64,000 nt of DNA from the NCBI GenBank assembly GCA_036429605.1, contig JAVFKD010000002.1, positions 930,001-994,000 on the forward strand. Direction: 5' to 3'. Under the pieces are notes generated by a model. It was not told where the DNA came from, made no database searches, and saw only the letters and a program-made list of their open reading frames with translations. The stretch's first letter is position 1; each line of letters begins with the position of its first letter. This document shows positions 19,472 through 33,276 of this stretch, one piece after another. The position numbers were made by a program, and so were the translations under genes. The stretch is from Cladobotryum mycophilum (taxonomy: Eukaryota; Ascomycota; Sordariomycetes; Hypocreales; Hypocreaceae).

Positions 19472-22400
19472 ATGCAACCTCTAAACCCCTTCCTGTCCGC
19501 CTTCTTCAAGAGTTCGGTCGTCGCACAGTGCAGTCCTGTGCATCACCACATTCTTCTTGTGCCCTTGACTGATGTGCTCTTTACCCATCGCGAGACTGAG
19601 ACAGGCGCCCCAACCCCAGAGGTCCTCGCCTCTGAGGAGTTCTTGGGCAGCCATGTACTCCGAATCCCGGGACCGGATGCATCTGTTGGGGGAAAGGAGA
19701 GCAATCAGAACCTGCGCGAGGTGAGGGGCAAGGCTAGGCAATTCTCAACTGCGAATGGAAGGAGTGTGATTGTCAAGGACTCGTTCATCTACAGCAACAA
19801 AGGTATTTATTTGTTATAGATGTGAATCCATCGCTGCATTGGTCGCATGCTAAGTCCATAATCTACAGGCTTCAAGTCGCTTGCGCAGGCCCAAATACTC
19901 AACGACTCTACCTACTATCCAGACGTGTTCGAACCCCGACAATGGTTGATATACTTTATTTCGAAGCCGCTTGTCGGAACATGGGAGGAGATTAGGATTG
20001 AACCGGCCATACTCGTCCAAGGCATCAGAAACGAAAACACCACCGAACAAAAGAAGCCGACCAATGGCAACTCTACCGACAATGCGCTGCCGCGCAAGAA
20101 GGACATTAAGAATTTACACGACATGCTCAATCACTTTCCAATGATTGCACGACAGATGCAACCGGGTTTAGAAAAGCTATTTCTCGAATTCACAACCGTC
20201 TTCCAAAAGCCGTTGCCACCGCCTCCCTCTGCCTCCTACATACCCGATCCTAGACCAGATGGCCCGATTGTGACAGCTGCGCGGAGAGCTCGATCTAATA
20301 GCCTGACTGCGAGGCTTGGGAAATCAAACGCGAACAGCCTTCCTGTCATGGAAGACTTCTTTGCCGAGGATGATGAGGACATAATGCGAGCTTCCCTCGA
20401 GTCGGCCGTCACAGCGGCGATTGACATTTTCCAAGCGGTAGACAAGCAGCAACTCTCTTTGCTGGGCGCAACTACAGATTTGACTGGCCCATTGGTCGAG
20501 AAGCTAATCGAACGTTACGTCGCCGAGAATGTTCATCACTTGCTCTTCACCAAACTCAGTGCCATCAAGCGACAGGAGGACCTTGAGCTGGAAGCCAAAA
20601 TCAGACAGATGGAATTCATTGACATTTCTCAACTGGGTATCGCGATTGATGGAGGACTCAAGGCTAAGCATGATCTCATCATTCAACTTGGTCCCGCAAT
20701 TGAAGAGTTTAGAAAGATCTCTACCGCTATGAGTCCGCAGGAGATGCTAGACCTTTTATTATCGACTATGAAAACGGTGTCGCACCTCACAGATACATCC
20801 AAACCGCAGCCCGGCCCGTCTGAATCTTCCTCGGAAAAGGCAATCATGACTGTTAATGCCGATACACTGGTTTCCTTGTTGTTGTACGTGGTAATTCGGT
20901 CTCAGGTGCGGAATCTACAAGCGAGACTGTCATATATCCGCAATTTCATATTTGTTGAAGATGTCGACAGCGGGGAAATGGGCTATGCGTTGAGTACCTT
21001 TGAGGCCGTCTTGGCATATCTTGCAATGGACTCGTCGGGGCTACGTCGCGCCAGCAGGAGGAATAAGGCACTGTGGGAGGCAACCAAGAAGGCGGACATG
21101 ACCGAGTTGAAGAACATCATGGAGCCAAGCGCCAGCGTCTTTGATGATGCTGATGATGAAGACGAGGAACATCTGGATCTCTATGAATCACCAGCTTCTA
21201 GCCGACGAGCGTCCATTACTTGGAACATGCCTCATGGGTCTTCAGGGAAATCGGCCCTGGCGTTGACCGCTTTAGATCGATTTTCTCACGGGACTGGACT
21301 AAGTCATGTTTTCCCTTTCCAGGCCAACGGTGACAGTGCAGATGATGAAGTTCCCGAACTTCCCATCAGGAAGATCAAGAAAGTGGCTATGGATACACGG
21401 AGTCTGTCAAGTGCATCTGAAATTTCTTTCCATTCACGAACAGCGAGTATCGGTACCATTGGAAGTGCCCTCGAGGGCGATATATCCGTCCAGCGTCTTT
21501 CTCAAACCAGCAATTCGTTTGGTGAATCAATACTCATGATGGCGGTTCAGGGTGGACAAGCTGAATCACTAAAGTATCTGCTCAGCCTGTCGGGATATTA
21601 TCCACTTGATGTTGTTTTGAGCGATATGAATAATGAAGATACAACCTTATTGAGTGCAGCATTTCAGATTGGGCATACGGAGCTCATTGATTCGCTGCTA
21701 GACTATGTGAGTTCACGTACTTCCGGAGAGCGACTCACTCAATATCTTGCAGTGCAAGATATCTGGGGACGCAGCATCGGTCACTACCTTTTTCACGCGC
21801 CGTCCTTGATCAGCAAAATCGGCAACCTCATACCCTGGCGTCAGCGCGACAAGAATGGGCAGACACCCCTTTTTGCTTTATGTCGATCATACGACCATAG
21901 TGACTACTACGATATGGTGGAGGCTGGATTGCAGGCGGCCAGAATCGCGCAGGGTGATAGACAGCCATTACACATTGACGAGCATGTTGATGGCAAGGGA
22001 AATACGCTCCTCCATATTATCAACGATCCTAGACTGGCATTAAGAATTCTTCACTATTGTGACGTGGATGCCAATGCCACAAATGACAAGAAGTTTACAG
22101 CCCTTATGGTCGCCAGCAAATACGGTCGATATGATATGGTACGGGCGCTTTTTGCCGACCCACGTGTCGACATTGGAGCAAAGGAGCTGCGAGGGCTCAC
22201 GGCGGTCGAGCTAGCCAAAGATGACGACGTGAGGAATAAGATTGACGATCTCGGCTTGTTTAGCATGCCGCCAGGGCGTGACGGACGTATTACAGGTGTC
22301 GTCAGGGCATTCTTTGTAGAGGATGGGACGATACGGCTAGTTCTAAAGTCCGCAGCACCGACGGACCATGATAGCTATACAGTCACGACGAGCCGTCGAT

Positions 22401-23569
22401 CACTTACAGACTTTGAGCAACTTGCCAATCTACTAGCAGAGGAGAACCCAGCATCTTGGATCCCATCAATGTCAGATACACGATGGCCGTTTCAGCTGCC
22501 ATCCAAACCTTCTCGAGCCGTGCTGCGAGACATTCAGACGCGGGCAGATTGGTTTCTAAGAGTCATGCTTAGCCACCCAACACTCTCGACTCATGAGATG
22601 CTGTGGGAGTTCTTCCTGGTACCAGAACTACAATTGGACGCCATGGAGCAGCGGACGAAACTCAAGGTGGAGACTAGGGTGGATAGGATCAAGGAGGAGT
22701 ACGAACCGGTGGAAGACATGCGCGAGGTGGAGCAGTTTGTAAACCATGCGCGAGAAATGGTTCGGAGTGTCAGCTACTCGACCAAGAGTGTGACTAGACG
22801 CGCCAATGGTGTTGCGCAAGCTGCATCGGGTAAGTGCATCGCAAATTGTTCAACGGATGGTATGAAACGAAACTAACACGGGAACAAAGATTTCTATGAT
22901 GCATCAACACTCCTCCACCGGTCCGTATCGGCGCTTCTATACTTACCCCCACAGCACGTACTTGGAATAGAGACATACATCAAAGCTCTGACGACGACAC
23001 AAGTCAATCCGCAGACGGTACTTCATACAACATTGTTGGCAATACAGTCAACAGTCCAAGCACTGTTATCATCCCTGTCTAGACCGACAAGCCTTATCGG
23101 GCAAATAATGGCTGCGAAACGAGAGGCCGATAGGAACGACGGCTCGATTGGCAGATCATCAAGGTGGCCACTGGGCTTGCTTGACGACACGAGGCAGCGG
23201 GTTCAGGAAGAAAAGGAGAAACGGGCTCGCAAATCCCGAGAGCAAGCGGGTTACCTGGCCAGGGAACTCCGACACACGCAGCAAACAGTGGCGGGCGAAC
23301 TAGCCGGGTGGCAAGAACTGCACGAGAGCATGGGCAAAAGAGCCATCCGAGAATATGCAAAGGGCATGCTGGTGCAGGAACGAGTGCGACTCGAAGGGAT
23401 GATGCGGGCGTTGAGAATAGTGAGGTCCGAGGATCGCCAACGGGGAGTTGCGGAGATGAGAAGGCAACTGAGATCACCATCGCCGCCAGATGTGACTGAT
23501 CAAAAGCAGGATGCTGGCGATGTGGATGGCGTCCCAACAGCAAACGAGGCGAGCGGGGAAACGGTATGA
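19472..23569 (+). CDS. VPS9-domain / ankyrin / PX / BAR-like protein (Vrl1-like)
   Basis: Three exons, 19472-19802, 19869-22829 and 22890-23569, give 1323 residues with consistent phases and branch sites (ACTAAC near 22871). The VPS9 domain is at about residues 270-490; ADTLVSLLLYVVIRSQVRNL and GEMGYAL fit its Rab5-GEF core, although the usual proline after the AD motif is not seen. Ankyrin repeats lie at about 660-900 (GESILMMAVQGGQAESLKYL, KFTALMVASKYGR). A PX-like region is at about 920-1030 and a long helical, BAR-like C-terminus follows. This order fits yeast Vrl1, the VARP relative that joins a sorting nexin in the VINE endosomal complex. Orthology is inference. VPS35 at 38825 works in the same membrane pathway. 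Confidence 0.8.
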
Positions 23570-26500
23570 TGACATGTTGAAACAACTACGGTCCACCAAA
23601 GGACAAGACATATTATTACTTTTTTACTTGGGCGAAGAGCAAAACACGCATGAACAACAAATGATATGATGTGTATGGGAAGGGACGTGATGGCGCCGAG
23701 TCGAGTGGTTGGGAGTTCTGGATTGGTTCCATGGTGGGAAAGAGACTAAAGAGGTGCATGTTGCATGTGCCAGCTGGCGTTGCATTTGGTTTTGATGCTG
23801 GATAGGTAGGCTAAAGCTCGGTCGTTGGTAAAAGCATGGCGCTGAGGGGAGGCATATTACACAATGATACACCAAAGTATTTGAGATGGTTCGATTAATA
23901 CCTAGTAATATCATAGAGGGACAATGCGAGGCATGTCTTGTTTTTTTCCTTTCTTCTTTTTTTATTTTTTGTTTTTTTATTTTTATTTTTTATTTTATTT
24001 TTACAAATACTGATGCAGTTACTGGGATGTGGTGATACGGGGTGCTGTCACTTGTAGAATACGGTGAGCAAGCAAGCGAGAGGGAGGGATGGATGCTTTC
24101 CGTTACCGTTTAGGGTAACCGATGAAGTCGTGTCCACCTGATGGCCTGACGGGGGAGGGAGGATGACAGATGACGCCAACTTGGGAAATGCCGATGATAC
24201 TAGATGGAAGGTGTTCTACGATGAAGGCCTCCCCACATACGAATGCAGCTATCAATACGGACATGTTTCGAAACAGCTCAAGTGGAACCCTTGCATTAGG
24301 AAGAAAAGAAGAGCCCAGAACTGCCACTTGGAAGATGCACAAATAGGCAGAAACTTGAGAAATCATTCAAAAACACTCGTTGACGATGAAACGTTGAAAT
24401 CTTTTGGAACGGTGGTGCCCGTGTGTGTGTGTTAAAAGCGTGCCCGTGTTTAAAACATCCGAGGACCCTTGGCCAATGGACTTTCTTTTTCGACGAGTAG
24501 GTTGCTAGGAGCCGATTGGCCAGAGTTCCCCCCACGAAACGCGCCCCCTCATCATGATGGGTTAAAAAGAGCAGCGCGCGCGTCCGGGGGACATACATTG
24601 AAAAGCGTTCATGGGCGCGTAGCGTGGCGGACCAATCAGCGGCGCGATGGAGTTCTGGGCTTGGGATTGGTTGGATGACTTTTGGGGGGTACGAAGGTAC
24701 CTGTAGTGCAAGTTCCTGTATGTGTGTGTGTGTGTTTTTATTTTATTTTAATTTTATTTTACGCGCCGGGAAGGAAAAATAATGGGAATGGGAAGAGTTG
24801 TGTGTGCGGCTGTGCTCGGCAGTCTTTTATTTGTGGAACGAATACGTGTGTGCGTGCGTGTGAACAATAAGAACAACACAGACGCTGTACGGGAACTGGC
24901 GGGAGAGGATCAATGAATGGGAAATCGAAATCTCCGTAGCCGCCGTGGTGGGCTCTCTATCCCATTCATCTTCTATTGTCCACTTTCTTTTTTCTTCTTT
25001 TTTTTTTGCACATTTTATTTTCTTTCTTTTTTTGGTATGTGTCTTTCAAAAAAGTAAGATTACAAGGTTGTGTGACGGCACCGGCTCGGGGGTATCCTAG
25101 GCAAGATATATCTACATTAAGCCGACCTACGTATGACTAAGGGCAGTTTAAGCGCCCAAGTGTTGGAAGTGCCGAGTGCTACTGAGGTTGTAGCCTGTTA
25201 AGCTGAAGAAGGAAAATGAATGGTCCTACATACATACATACTTGGTAGGTTAGGTTAGGTAGTAGGCACTACTGTTTGCCGCGTGTGTAGCAAAAAATAG
25301 GCACATTTGGGTCTCGGGCAGGGTCTTGCAATTTTGTCGGTGCTACCTGGAGCGGAATGGGAAAGCGTATAGTAGAGAGAGCGTCAAAGAGAGGGTCAGG
25401 TAGGCCAGGCGGGTAGAGAGAGACAGAGAGAGAGAGAGGAAGAGAAAGAAAAAATAGAGTAGAGAGAGCGAGGTGGCGGTATGATCCAAGTGGAGTTTGT
25501 GTGCATTGCTTGGCGCGCATGTATGTATGTATGTATGTACAAGTACTATGCAGAAGTGCTCTGTGGCAGCAAGCATGTGGACAAAGAACGGGTGAAGGAA
25601 GACAAATGACAATATATGGGGGGTTGCCGTGGTGTCTGAAGGGAATAAAAAAAAACACGCGATGCAAAATATCTTGGGTCGCGATGTACACGTGCAAAGT
25701 AAAGAAAAATAAAAATAAAAAAAGAGTTGAAGTTGAAAGAAACTCAAACAAGGGAAAGAAAAGAAAACAGATGGCGCGCGTCGGAAAGATCGAATCTAGC
25801 GATGCGCGTCGTCCAACAACCAACACGACGACGAACCAACAACACGATTTCAATCGAGCATCTTCAATCAAGCATTCGATGGGTGCGAGATCCTCTCCCC
25901 TCCTCTTCCTCCCAAAGCTTAGAGCAAGAGAGAGAGAGACAGAGAGAGGGGTGAGTAGGTACGTATCTTTTTCTTCTTCATGAGGTAAGCCAAAAAATGA
26001 TAAAAAATCTCATGCATCTAAAAATGAGTCATTGTCCCAAGCGCTGGCCAATCAAAGAGCCAGCGCCTGCATCAAACCGCTCAACCCCAGAAACGCCGTC
26101 CTTTCCCGCGTCGGTACGTATCTTTTTTTATACCTGGTACTAGAACTACAGGGGGGAACTCGTGCCCCACCCATTCAGGGATCTTTGAAGATCCACCACC
26201 ACCCACCCAACCTCAACCTCCACCACATCCCATACATCCACATCCACAATCATCCCACCGACATCATGGAGCTTTTTCTCCATCACCCCCCGGCACATGC
26301 AGCTTTTTTCTTCTGGCTTCGCTGGCAAGAGGCGCTACTACTTAGTTGTCGTAGGTAACATCCGGACATGGGGTTGACAAGCATACCCGTTACTGCATGC
26401 TAAGCTACTAGACTGGACCTACCTTGCATACGAGATGGCTTCCCGCGTACCCTCCTCCATCTATTTCAGTTTATTTCATTCTCGCTCGTTCTCGTCGTCG

Positions 26501-27230
26501 CGCCACGGTCCCGACTTTGGGCTCGCTTCTCAACGGTGACTTGAACACGCCCACGTCTCCACGTCCACGTCCACGTCCACGTCCACGCCCCTCCCCTCAG
26601 GCGCGTTTCAGATCATCTTTGACAAGTCCAGGTCGTCGTCCATCGCCGCCGCTCTTGTCATCTGGTGTCCGGGGCCTACGATGGATGCAATCATGGTCCA
26701 TGGTTGTGGTGGCCCCATGTCTAAGCCGCCGCCCCGGTGATCCATGAGCCGCTCAACCACCGTCCAATCTATCCTTTCCTCCCACCCATGGATGTCCTTT
26801 ATCCCATGCCCACTCTGTGCACGCACACCCCTCCCCATCGGCGGCCAGATAATCAGACCTCCAGGCCCGGACGAGGATAAGAAGTCGGCCTCGTCCCCTC
26901 GTTTCCAATCATTCTCATTCCAATTCCTTGTCGACTTTTCTTCATACCCATCTCTCTCTTTCCTTTTGGCTCTGCTTGATTCTTTTTTCTTTCTTTCTTT
27001 CTCTTTCTCACTGCTAGATTCTTTTTTGCCATTTGCTTCAAACAAATCTAATCTTACATCATCATTATTTTGTCAACGGGCATTGCTTGGAAAAGATTTC
27101 ATAGCAGCAACTTCTAGCTGCTCTTGCATCGCATAGCATCATTGTTTGTCTGGAGCTGGCCTCCACTCTCTAATATCCATTTTTACTTAATTCCTTCTTT
27201 CAACCACACACCCCCACAACATCTACAGCC
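23570..27230. other. Long intergenic region rich in low-complexity DNA
   Basis: This is 3.7 kb without a credible gene. It includes T-rich pentamer-like DNA (about 23940-24002), purine-rich AG tracts (about 25373-25460), a GTATGTAT run (about 25518-25540) and CCACGT tandem repeats (26551-26588). ORFs here arise from low complexity. It probably holds a long promoter and leader of the 27231 gene. Confidence 0.5.
26551..26588. repeat. CCACGT tandem repeat
   Basis: About six copies of a CCACGT hexamer (first unit imperfect) lie about 640 bp upstream of the next ATG. Confidence 0.75.
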
Positions 27231-29097
27231 ATGTCTGCGTAAGTCATCACACACGGACCCTCAAGTATGGAAAGAAACTTATACTGACCTTCATCACAGT
27301 CTGGCAGCTGACGTCGCTTTCGACTTCACCTTTCCCTCCCCTTCCCCCTCTCCCTCCTTGGATGACCCCGCCACTCCTCCTCTTCACCCCATGTCCATGG
27401 ATGGCTCTTTCGGCTTCGACTCTTACCCCTGTCACTCACTCCTCGAGCTCCCTTACAATGCCAATGCTCGTCACATCCGATCTTCATCCAAGGCCTCTTC
27501 CATCTACTCAGCAGTCTCCTCCGCTGCTCTGGAATCGACCCCGGACTCAGTCTGCACCCGGTTCACCACTCCTCCCCGTGCTAGCCCGCCGGTTCGGCAA
27601 CACGGTCCTCTCCTGTTGCCCAAGATTCGCCCTCAGGACCAGGACATTGATCACTCTCAGAGCTTCCAGGCACCACGGGGTCGCCGAACCTCTCGCTCTG
27701 CTGCTGCAACCAGACTGCTTCATCAATCCACTCCGCCTCCCGCCCCAAAGGCCTACCAGGTGAACCATGGCCGCAGCTACAACAACCCTGACATTGCCAA
27801 CATGGCCTTTGCCCACATGTCACCCTTTGCTACCCCTCCACCGCACACCCATGAGGAAACCACCTACCCCTCATCGCTGCTCTGCTCCCCTGCGAGCATT
27901 GCCCAGGACAGCTTGCCTTCTTCCCGCCGCGCCAGCTGCAGCATTGACCCGGTTTCCATTGAGAAGTTTGGCTACCCCACATACCGCCAGATGCCTTTTG
28001 TGCCCACAACAGGAATTGCACAGTCGGACTATGTCTTCCCCTCTGCGTCTTTCCTCCCCCGTGCGCCCTCTCCTCTGAGCCTGGCCGCCGCAGCGACCCC
28101 TGAGCCAACACCATCAACCACTCTGATGACCTATCTCACGGCTCCCAACCCTGCTGCTTCCTTGGTCCGAACCATCTCTTTCCCTCTCCGAGATCCTTCT
28201 ATCAAGCATTTTTGGTGGGACATTCGCAGCGTCCGCTCATGGAGCAGCTTCAACGCCTCCACCATTCTCTCATTCCCTGGCGCATCTGCTCTCCTCAACA
28301 CCCCGGTGCCTGCCCCAGTGCTGCCCGCACCGGCATTTTCTTCCCGCCACCCGGAGACCGAGGCTGCTCTCCACAGCATCTACGCATCCTACTATCTCCC
28401 CAAGCTCAACTCAGCACTGGCCATCTCCTCCCACCGCCCGTTGCAGCTTTCCGTCCCCGCCAAGACCGCCTCCGGTGTCAATGACCTCATTTTCGTTGCC
28501 AACGGCATGGGTGAGTCGTCCACCGCTGCCGCCATCTTTGGTGGCAAGCCCACCGCTAGAGTTGTCGGTCTGGTCCGCAGCTTTGACCGCTTCAACACTG
28601 GCATGCGTGTCGAGGGTAACATTAAGCGAGTGGACTACCTGCGGGGTCTTGCTGCTCTGCACTATGCCATGCGCGAGCATGGCTGCAGATATGGCTTTAT
28701 CCTCACCGAGATTGAGCTTGTCCTCGTCCGTGCTGGTACCGAGAGCACGCCCTTCTTTGGCGATTTCGAGATCACTTCTGTTCAGCTGAACACTGCTGCC
28801 CCGGAGCAATCTAACAGCTCCGAGTCTGGTGCTCCCCTGACTGCCTGCCTTGCCCTCTGGGGTCTCTGCCAGCTCGCCAGCGATGCCACCCCCAACAACC
28901 AAGCGTACTGGAAAGCTGAGATTGGCGCCCCCGCCGAAGGCACCCGCCGCAAGGCCAAGCCCAGAGATAGCTGGATTCCCCAGCCCCAACTCGCAGAGAA
29001 GCGCGAGGCCAAGCGCAGCCGAGGCTGGGTCTGGCCCGAGGACCCCATTGGTAGAAAGGAGCTTGGCAAGAGAGGAGTCAAGTATGGTGGAATTTAA
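27231..29097 (+). CDS. Conserved fungal protein of unknown function, 601 residues
   Basis: A tiny first exon (27231-27238, ATGTCTGC) joins 27300-29097 through a GTAAGT/CAG intron, keeping phase. The open frame extends further upstream, but the intron start is more plausible because the upstream part is low complexity. The N-terminal half is Ser/Pro-rich and disordered. The C-terminal half is ordered, from about KHFWWDIRSVRSW to VRSFDRFNTGMRVEG and KRVDYLRGLAALHYAMREHG, then RYGFILTEIELVLVRAG. I recognise this as a recurrent unannotated fungal family but know no function. The basic end (KREAKRSRGW) might be a nuclear signal. Confidence 0.75.
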
Positions 29098-30176
29098 AAT
29101 AGAGAGTGTGTGAGGGGGTAGCTGGCTGGTTCCGTGCCTCTGTTGGTGTTTTAAAAGTTAATGAGAACATGAAGCAGCATGAATTGAGGAGTTATATAAG
29201 GGGAGTCTTTTTCTTTTTTTAGTTTTAGCTTTTTCTTTTTGGGTATTTCTTTTTATGTGTGGTATTTTGAGTTTTGAGCGTTTAGCATGACTTTCAATGG
29301 ATGGTATGAAGATATAGGAATGAAGTAAAAGAATATGAAAAATCTTAACTGCAATCATTTCATTTTCCTGTGATATTTATGAGTGGTGGCGTATCATTAT
29401 AACTAGTCTACTTGATGTTGAAGTCTTTGACAGGCTTCAATTACCCTTTCTTTCTTTCTTCTTACCATGCTAACTGGCAGTGATTTAATTCGCGTATTTT
29501 TTCACTCTAATTAATCCAAGCATGTCACTACTCTCCTTGATCTGGAGATGGGAGCAGAAGACGGGGGAACAGAAGAGGGAGTGTATTTCCGAGAGCAGCT
29601 TTCATCTCTACCCACCCAAACAAAACAAAAACAAAACTCATCTCTTCTGTGTTGGAACTCCATTGGAGAATCGAGTAAAAAAAGACTCATTCAAATTGAT
29701 ATTTCTGTCCCCCACCCCCTTCTGTCTCCTTACTTCTTTGATGGACGGGACTAGATCACGGTACTGCTTGTATGGGATTTCATAATTTTACTATGTGGGA
29801 ATCATCTGGTTTGATTTCTATATTGGTTTATCATAGTGGTTTCACCATCTTGACGGTCGCATGTGGGGTTTACTCAATCATGTGACAGCAATAGACTAAG
29901 TTGTGCACCAATATTCTCCTCCTTGGAACTGTTTCATGAGAGCCTGTTTGATCATTATGATTGGGATACCGAGTTGCTCAACATGAATATAAAACCTAGA
30001 CATTGCAAGGCGGCAATCGAGGCTTTTCACGTCGCATGTGCCGTCGCGAGATAGATGAACTGGACATGCACGTTTCAAACAAATACGAAACAAGGCAAAC
30101 ACCGTCACACAAAATCTTGGTCTTCATTTAGTTCATTCATTATTCATTTTCCATCTATAGACTACATATGATGCAT
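29098..30176. other. Intergenic between convergent genes
   Basis: This is AT-rich 3' sequence; no gene is seen. Confidence 0.45.
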
Positions 30177-31729
30177 TTAGCCCTTGGCGGCACCGGCCTT
30201 GATGAGCATAATGTCACCGTCTTCTACGACGTAATCCTTGCCCTTGGTCATGACCTTACCCTTGGCTTTGACTTCGGCTTCATCTCCAAGTTCTTTGATT
30301 GCCGTATAGTTGTAGACAATAGCCTGGATGAAAGTCTTTTCAAAATCAGTGTGGATAACACCGGCAGCTTGTGGCGCCTTGATGCCCATACGAATGGTCC
30401 ATTGTCGGACTTCGTCGGTACCAGTGGTGAAGAAGCTGCCCAATTGAAGCGCCTTGCGCATCTGGACAATGACCTTGGGGAGAGCTGACTCGGCGCCAAC
30501 GTTCTTTTGCTCCTCCGCAGCTGCCTCCTCAGTCTCGAAGCGAGTCAAACGCTCCTCGTAACAGACGGAAATGGGGATAATGGGATCACCCTCAGCGTTG
30601 GCCTTGATCCACTCAGCAACCTTGGGCAGGTACTTGTTCTTCTTGCGAATGTAATCTTTCTCAGACAGATTCACAAGGTACACGACCGGCTTGGCTGTAA
30701 GGAGGAGGAGAGGGTTGATGACTTCGATCTAAAGGTCCTTGTTAGCAACTGTGTTGAAAAGACCATGGCAAGCAAAAAGGGTATGAGGTTGCTGCAGATC
30801 AGAGAAAGTCTTGTCTCATTATGCACTCTAGCGTTAGTTGTGAGGCATTCGAAGAGCTGGGTTAAGATATCAGGCCGATTGGCCTTTTGTCATCACGAAA
30901 GCAGCGTGTGGTGGATAGAAAGAAAAAAGTAAATGGAAGATGCCTTACCTCCTTAGGGACCCAGTTGCCTTTGCGGACTTCGTTTCCGGCCTGGAGCCAG
31001 TCCAAGATCTTCTCAATGATGTCTTGTTCGATCTTGGCCTTCTTCAGTTCCAGACTCTGTCCACCCATGCGGGTCTTCTTCTTCTGGTTTTCAAGAGCCT
31101 TCTCAACAAACTCAATATCCTTGAGTCTGAGTTCGTCCTTGATGATATCAAGATCACGGGTAGGGTTGACATCACCCTCGACGTGGATAATCTCGGCGTC
31201 GTCGAAGCAACGAACGACCTGGAAAATGGCGTCCACGGCACGAATGTGCGACAAGAAAGCATTTCCAAGGCCAGCACCGGTGGAGGAACCTCGGGTCAGA
31301 CCAGCAATATCATAGACTGTCAAGTTGGCAGGGACCTGGGACTTGGGCTTGTACTTTTCGCACAGCCAGTCGAAGCGCTCATCGGGGACAATGACACGGG
31401 CTTCTTCGGGATCAATGGTAGCGTAAGGGAAGTTCTTCAGGCTGTCAGCACCCTGGATGAAGAAGAACGAGCGACGGGTGGCCTCATACAGCTGGGTTGC
31501 CAAGCGAGCATTTTGTAATGGCTTGGAAGAGAGTAGATTTGCCAACGTTGGCCAAGCCGACCTGATTTGGGACGGAATGTTAGGCAAAAACAGGCACTTG
31601 CGCGAGGGGATAGCCGTAGCCCATTTAAGGGCAGGGCATAGAGTAATAGCTCACAATGCCACTCTTCAAGTTGTTGCCGGGCCTGCCCAGAGGAATCCTC
31701 TCCTCCTGAACCACCTTCTTGGGAGGCAT
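30177..31729 (-). CDS. ola1: OLA1 / YchF-type Obg-like ATPase
   Basis: Four exons, 31729-31655, 31561-31490, 31434-30949 and 30728-30177, give 394 residues, the usual YchF length. The P-loop GLANVGKST is split across exons 1 and 2 by an intron placed exactly before VGLANVG. NFPYATIDPEEARV and DIAGLTRGSSTGAGLGNAF (G3 and downstream) follow. A helical middle domain and a C-terminal TGS domain (FFTTGTDEVRQWTI to GDIMLIKAGAAKG) complete it. Family members prefer ATP over GTP and act in translation and stress control in the cytosol. All exon ends use standard signals. It lies divergent to the PPPDE gene, 752 bp apart. Confidence 0.95.
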
Positions 31730-32481
31730 TTTTCTTGATTTGGCGTAGTGACGGGAAGGGATATGTATGGGAAGAGGTCCAAGAGCTGCAGACCTTGCTG
31801 CGCGGGGGAGGAGAATGGAAGAGGAAGAAGAGAAGGGGAAGAGAGGAACGATGACACGGATTGTCATGTACCTTGGCCGTTTCCAGCCCCGGTTACAGGC
31901 CAACGAGTGTGAGAAGCAAGAATGCTTCTGGAGAAGAAAGGACAGAAGATTGAGGTTCTGGCCCTTTTTATTATAATTTTTTCGCGACTAGAGAGGGGAT
32001 ATGGAGAGAAAATGAAATTTGATATTTGACCCCACATTCAGTGGAGAAGCTTTTTTCGCATGAGGAGATATGTTTATCCGAGACACGACATCGATAACGA
32101 TAACGAAATTTGCCTTGGCTTGTCTTTGAACTGCGTCATCGGCAAGGTAGCCCACCAACGTTGCCGAAGCTAATCCGCCGCCCGTCGAGCTCAGGCGGCG
32201 TATCCGGAAACGGCTGAGGCGGACCTCCGGGACAAAGTTGTTGGTCGCCATTGTGCGTGGGTAAGGTACTCTTCTACTTATCCTTCAATACATGTTTCAT
32301 CTTATCCAGAATTTCCCTTTGATGAACGCGTCGAATCACTTATATCGATACCCTCCGCCTGTCTGACCAATCTCGAATCACTACCCTTTGTTACACCAAG
32401 ACACACAGAGATATCCCCCCCCCCGCAGTCTTACAACAAACTGTGAGCGTGAGAGACAGCTCGTGTTTACTAGGCATCATC
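31730..32481. other. Divergent intergenic region
   Basis: This lies between the ola1 and PPPDE starts. A short ORF at 31988-32251 has no family resemblance. It probably contains both promoters. Confidence 0.45.
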
Positions 32482-33276
32482 ATGCCGCCACAGCAGCATT
32501 CCGGTCAGAGGACGAGCAAGCATAGGTCAACATTGTCTCTCCAAAAGACCGAGATTACAATACACGTCTATGATTTACTTCCGGTACAAATTTAGCCGAT
32601 TGACATTCTGCTTGCCTGATTTGACTAACAAACCTGGTATTAACAGCCAGGAAGACTTGCATCAGTCCTATGGACCGTAGGCGCCTCATTACTCCATTCC
32701 GGCGTCGTCATCAACGGTAGAGAATACGCATACGGCGGCCACGACAAGCGTGGTGTCACTGGCGTATACTGGACGAAGCCAAAGACCGAGCCGCCAGGCG
32801 GCACCTTTAAATGCGAAATCCTCCACGGCTTCACACTCGCCACCCAAGAAGAAATCGACGCTACGCTTCGAGAAGCATCAGAAGAATTCCATGGGACTTC
32901 CTACAACCTCCTCACCAAAAACTGCAACCACTTTACGTCATACCTCTGCAAGAAGCTTACTGGTACGCCGGGACCTGGGTGGCTCAACCGCGCCGCAAGC
33001 ATCGGCGTTGCGTTGCCATGCGTCGTACCGCGAGATTGGATCGAGCCTCCAGAATACGACGGTGCCGATGGCGAGCTTCTCGATGACGAAGACGAAGACG
33101 CGCACGAACGATCCCGTATGCTTGGCCAGTCAAGACCACACTTTCTTTCGGAGCATGATAGGGAATGGGATAGCGAAGAGGAAAGGCGAAGAGGAGGGAG
33201 TGGCAAGGGAAAGAGGGTGGTCCGAGATACTGCAGGACGGCAGCTGCTGGCTGCAGAAAGGGCTCCTCGTCCATGA
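32482..33276 (+). CDS. PPPDE (DeSI-type) cysteine isopeptidase
   Basis: Two exons, 32482-32583 and 32647-33276, with a GTACAA donor, a GACTAAC branch site and a CAG acceptor, give 243 residues. ITIHVYDLLP opens the PPPDE domain; LLHSGVVINGREYAYGG carries the catalytic histidine, and NLLTKNCNHFTSYLCKKLTG carries the catalytic cysteine after N. The domain removes SUMO or ubiquitin-like modifiers in characterised relatives. The C-terminal 80 residues are acidic, then Arg-rich, and look disordered. Cytosolic or nuclear location is inferred, since there is no signal or transmembrane segment. Protein length and intron position fit the fungal family. Confidence 0.9.

Noticed and set aside
25269..25983. 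Overlapping ORFs on both strands (160-200 codons)
   Set aside because: They come from AG/CT-rich low-complexity DNA and consist of repeated Leu/Phe/Ser or Arg/Glu without any motif.
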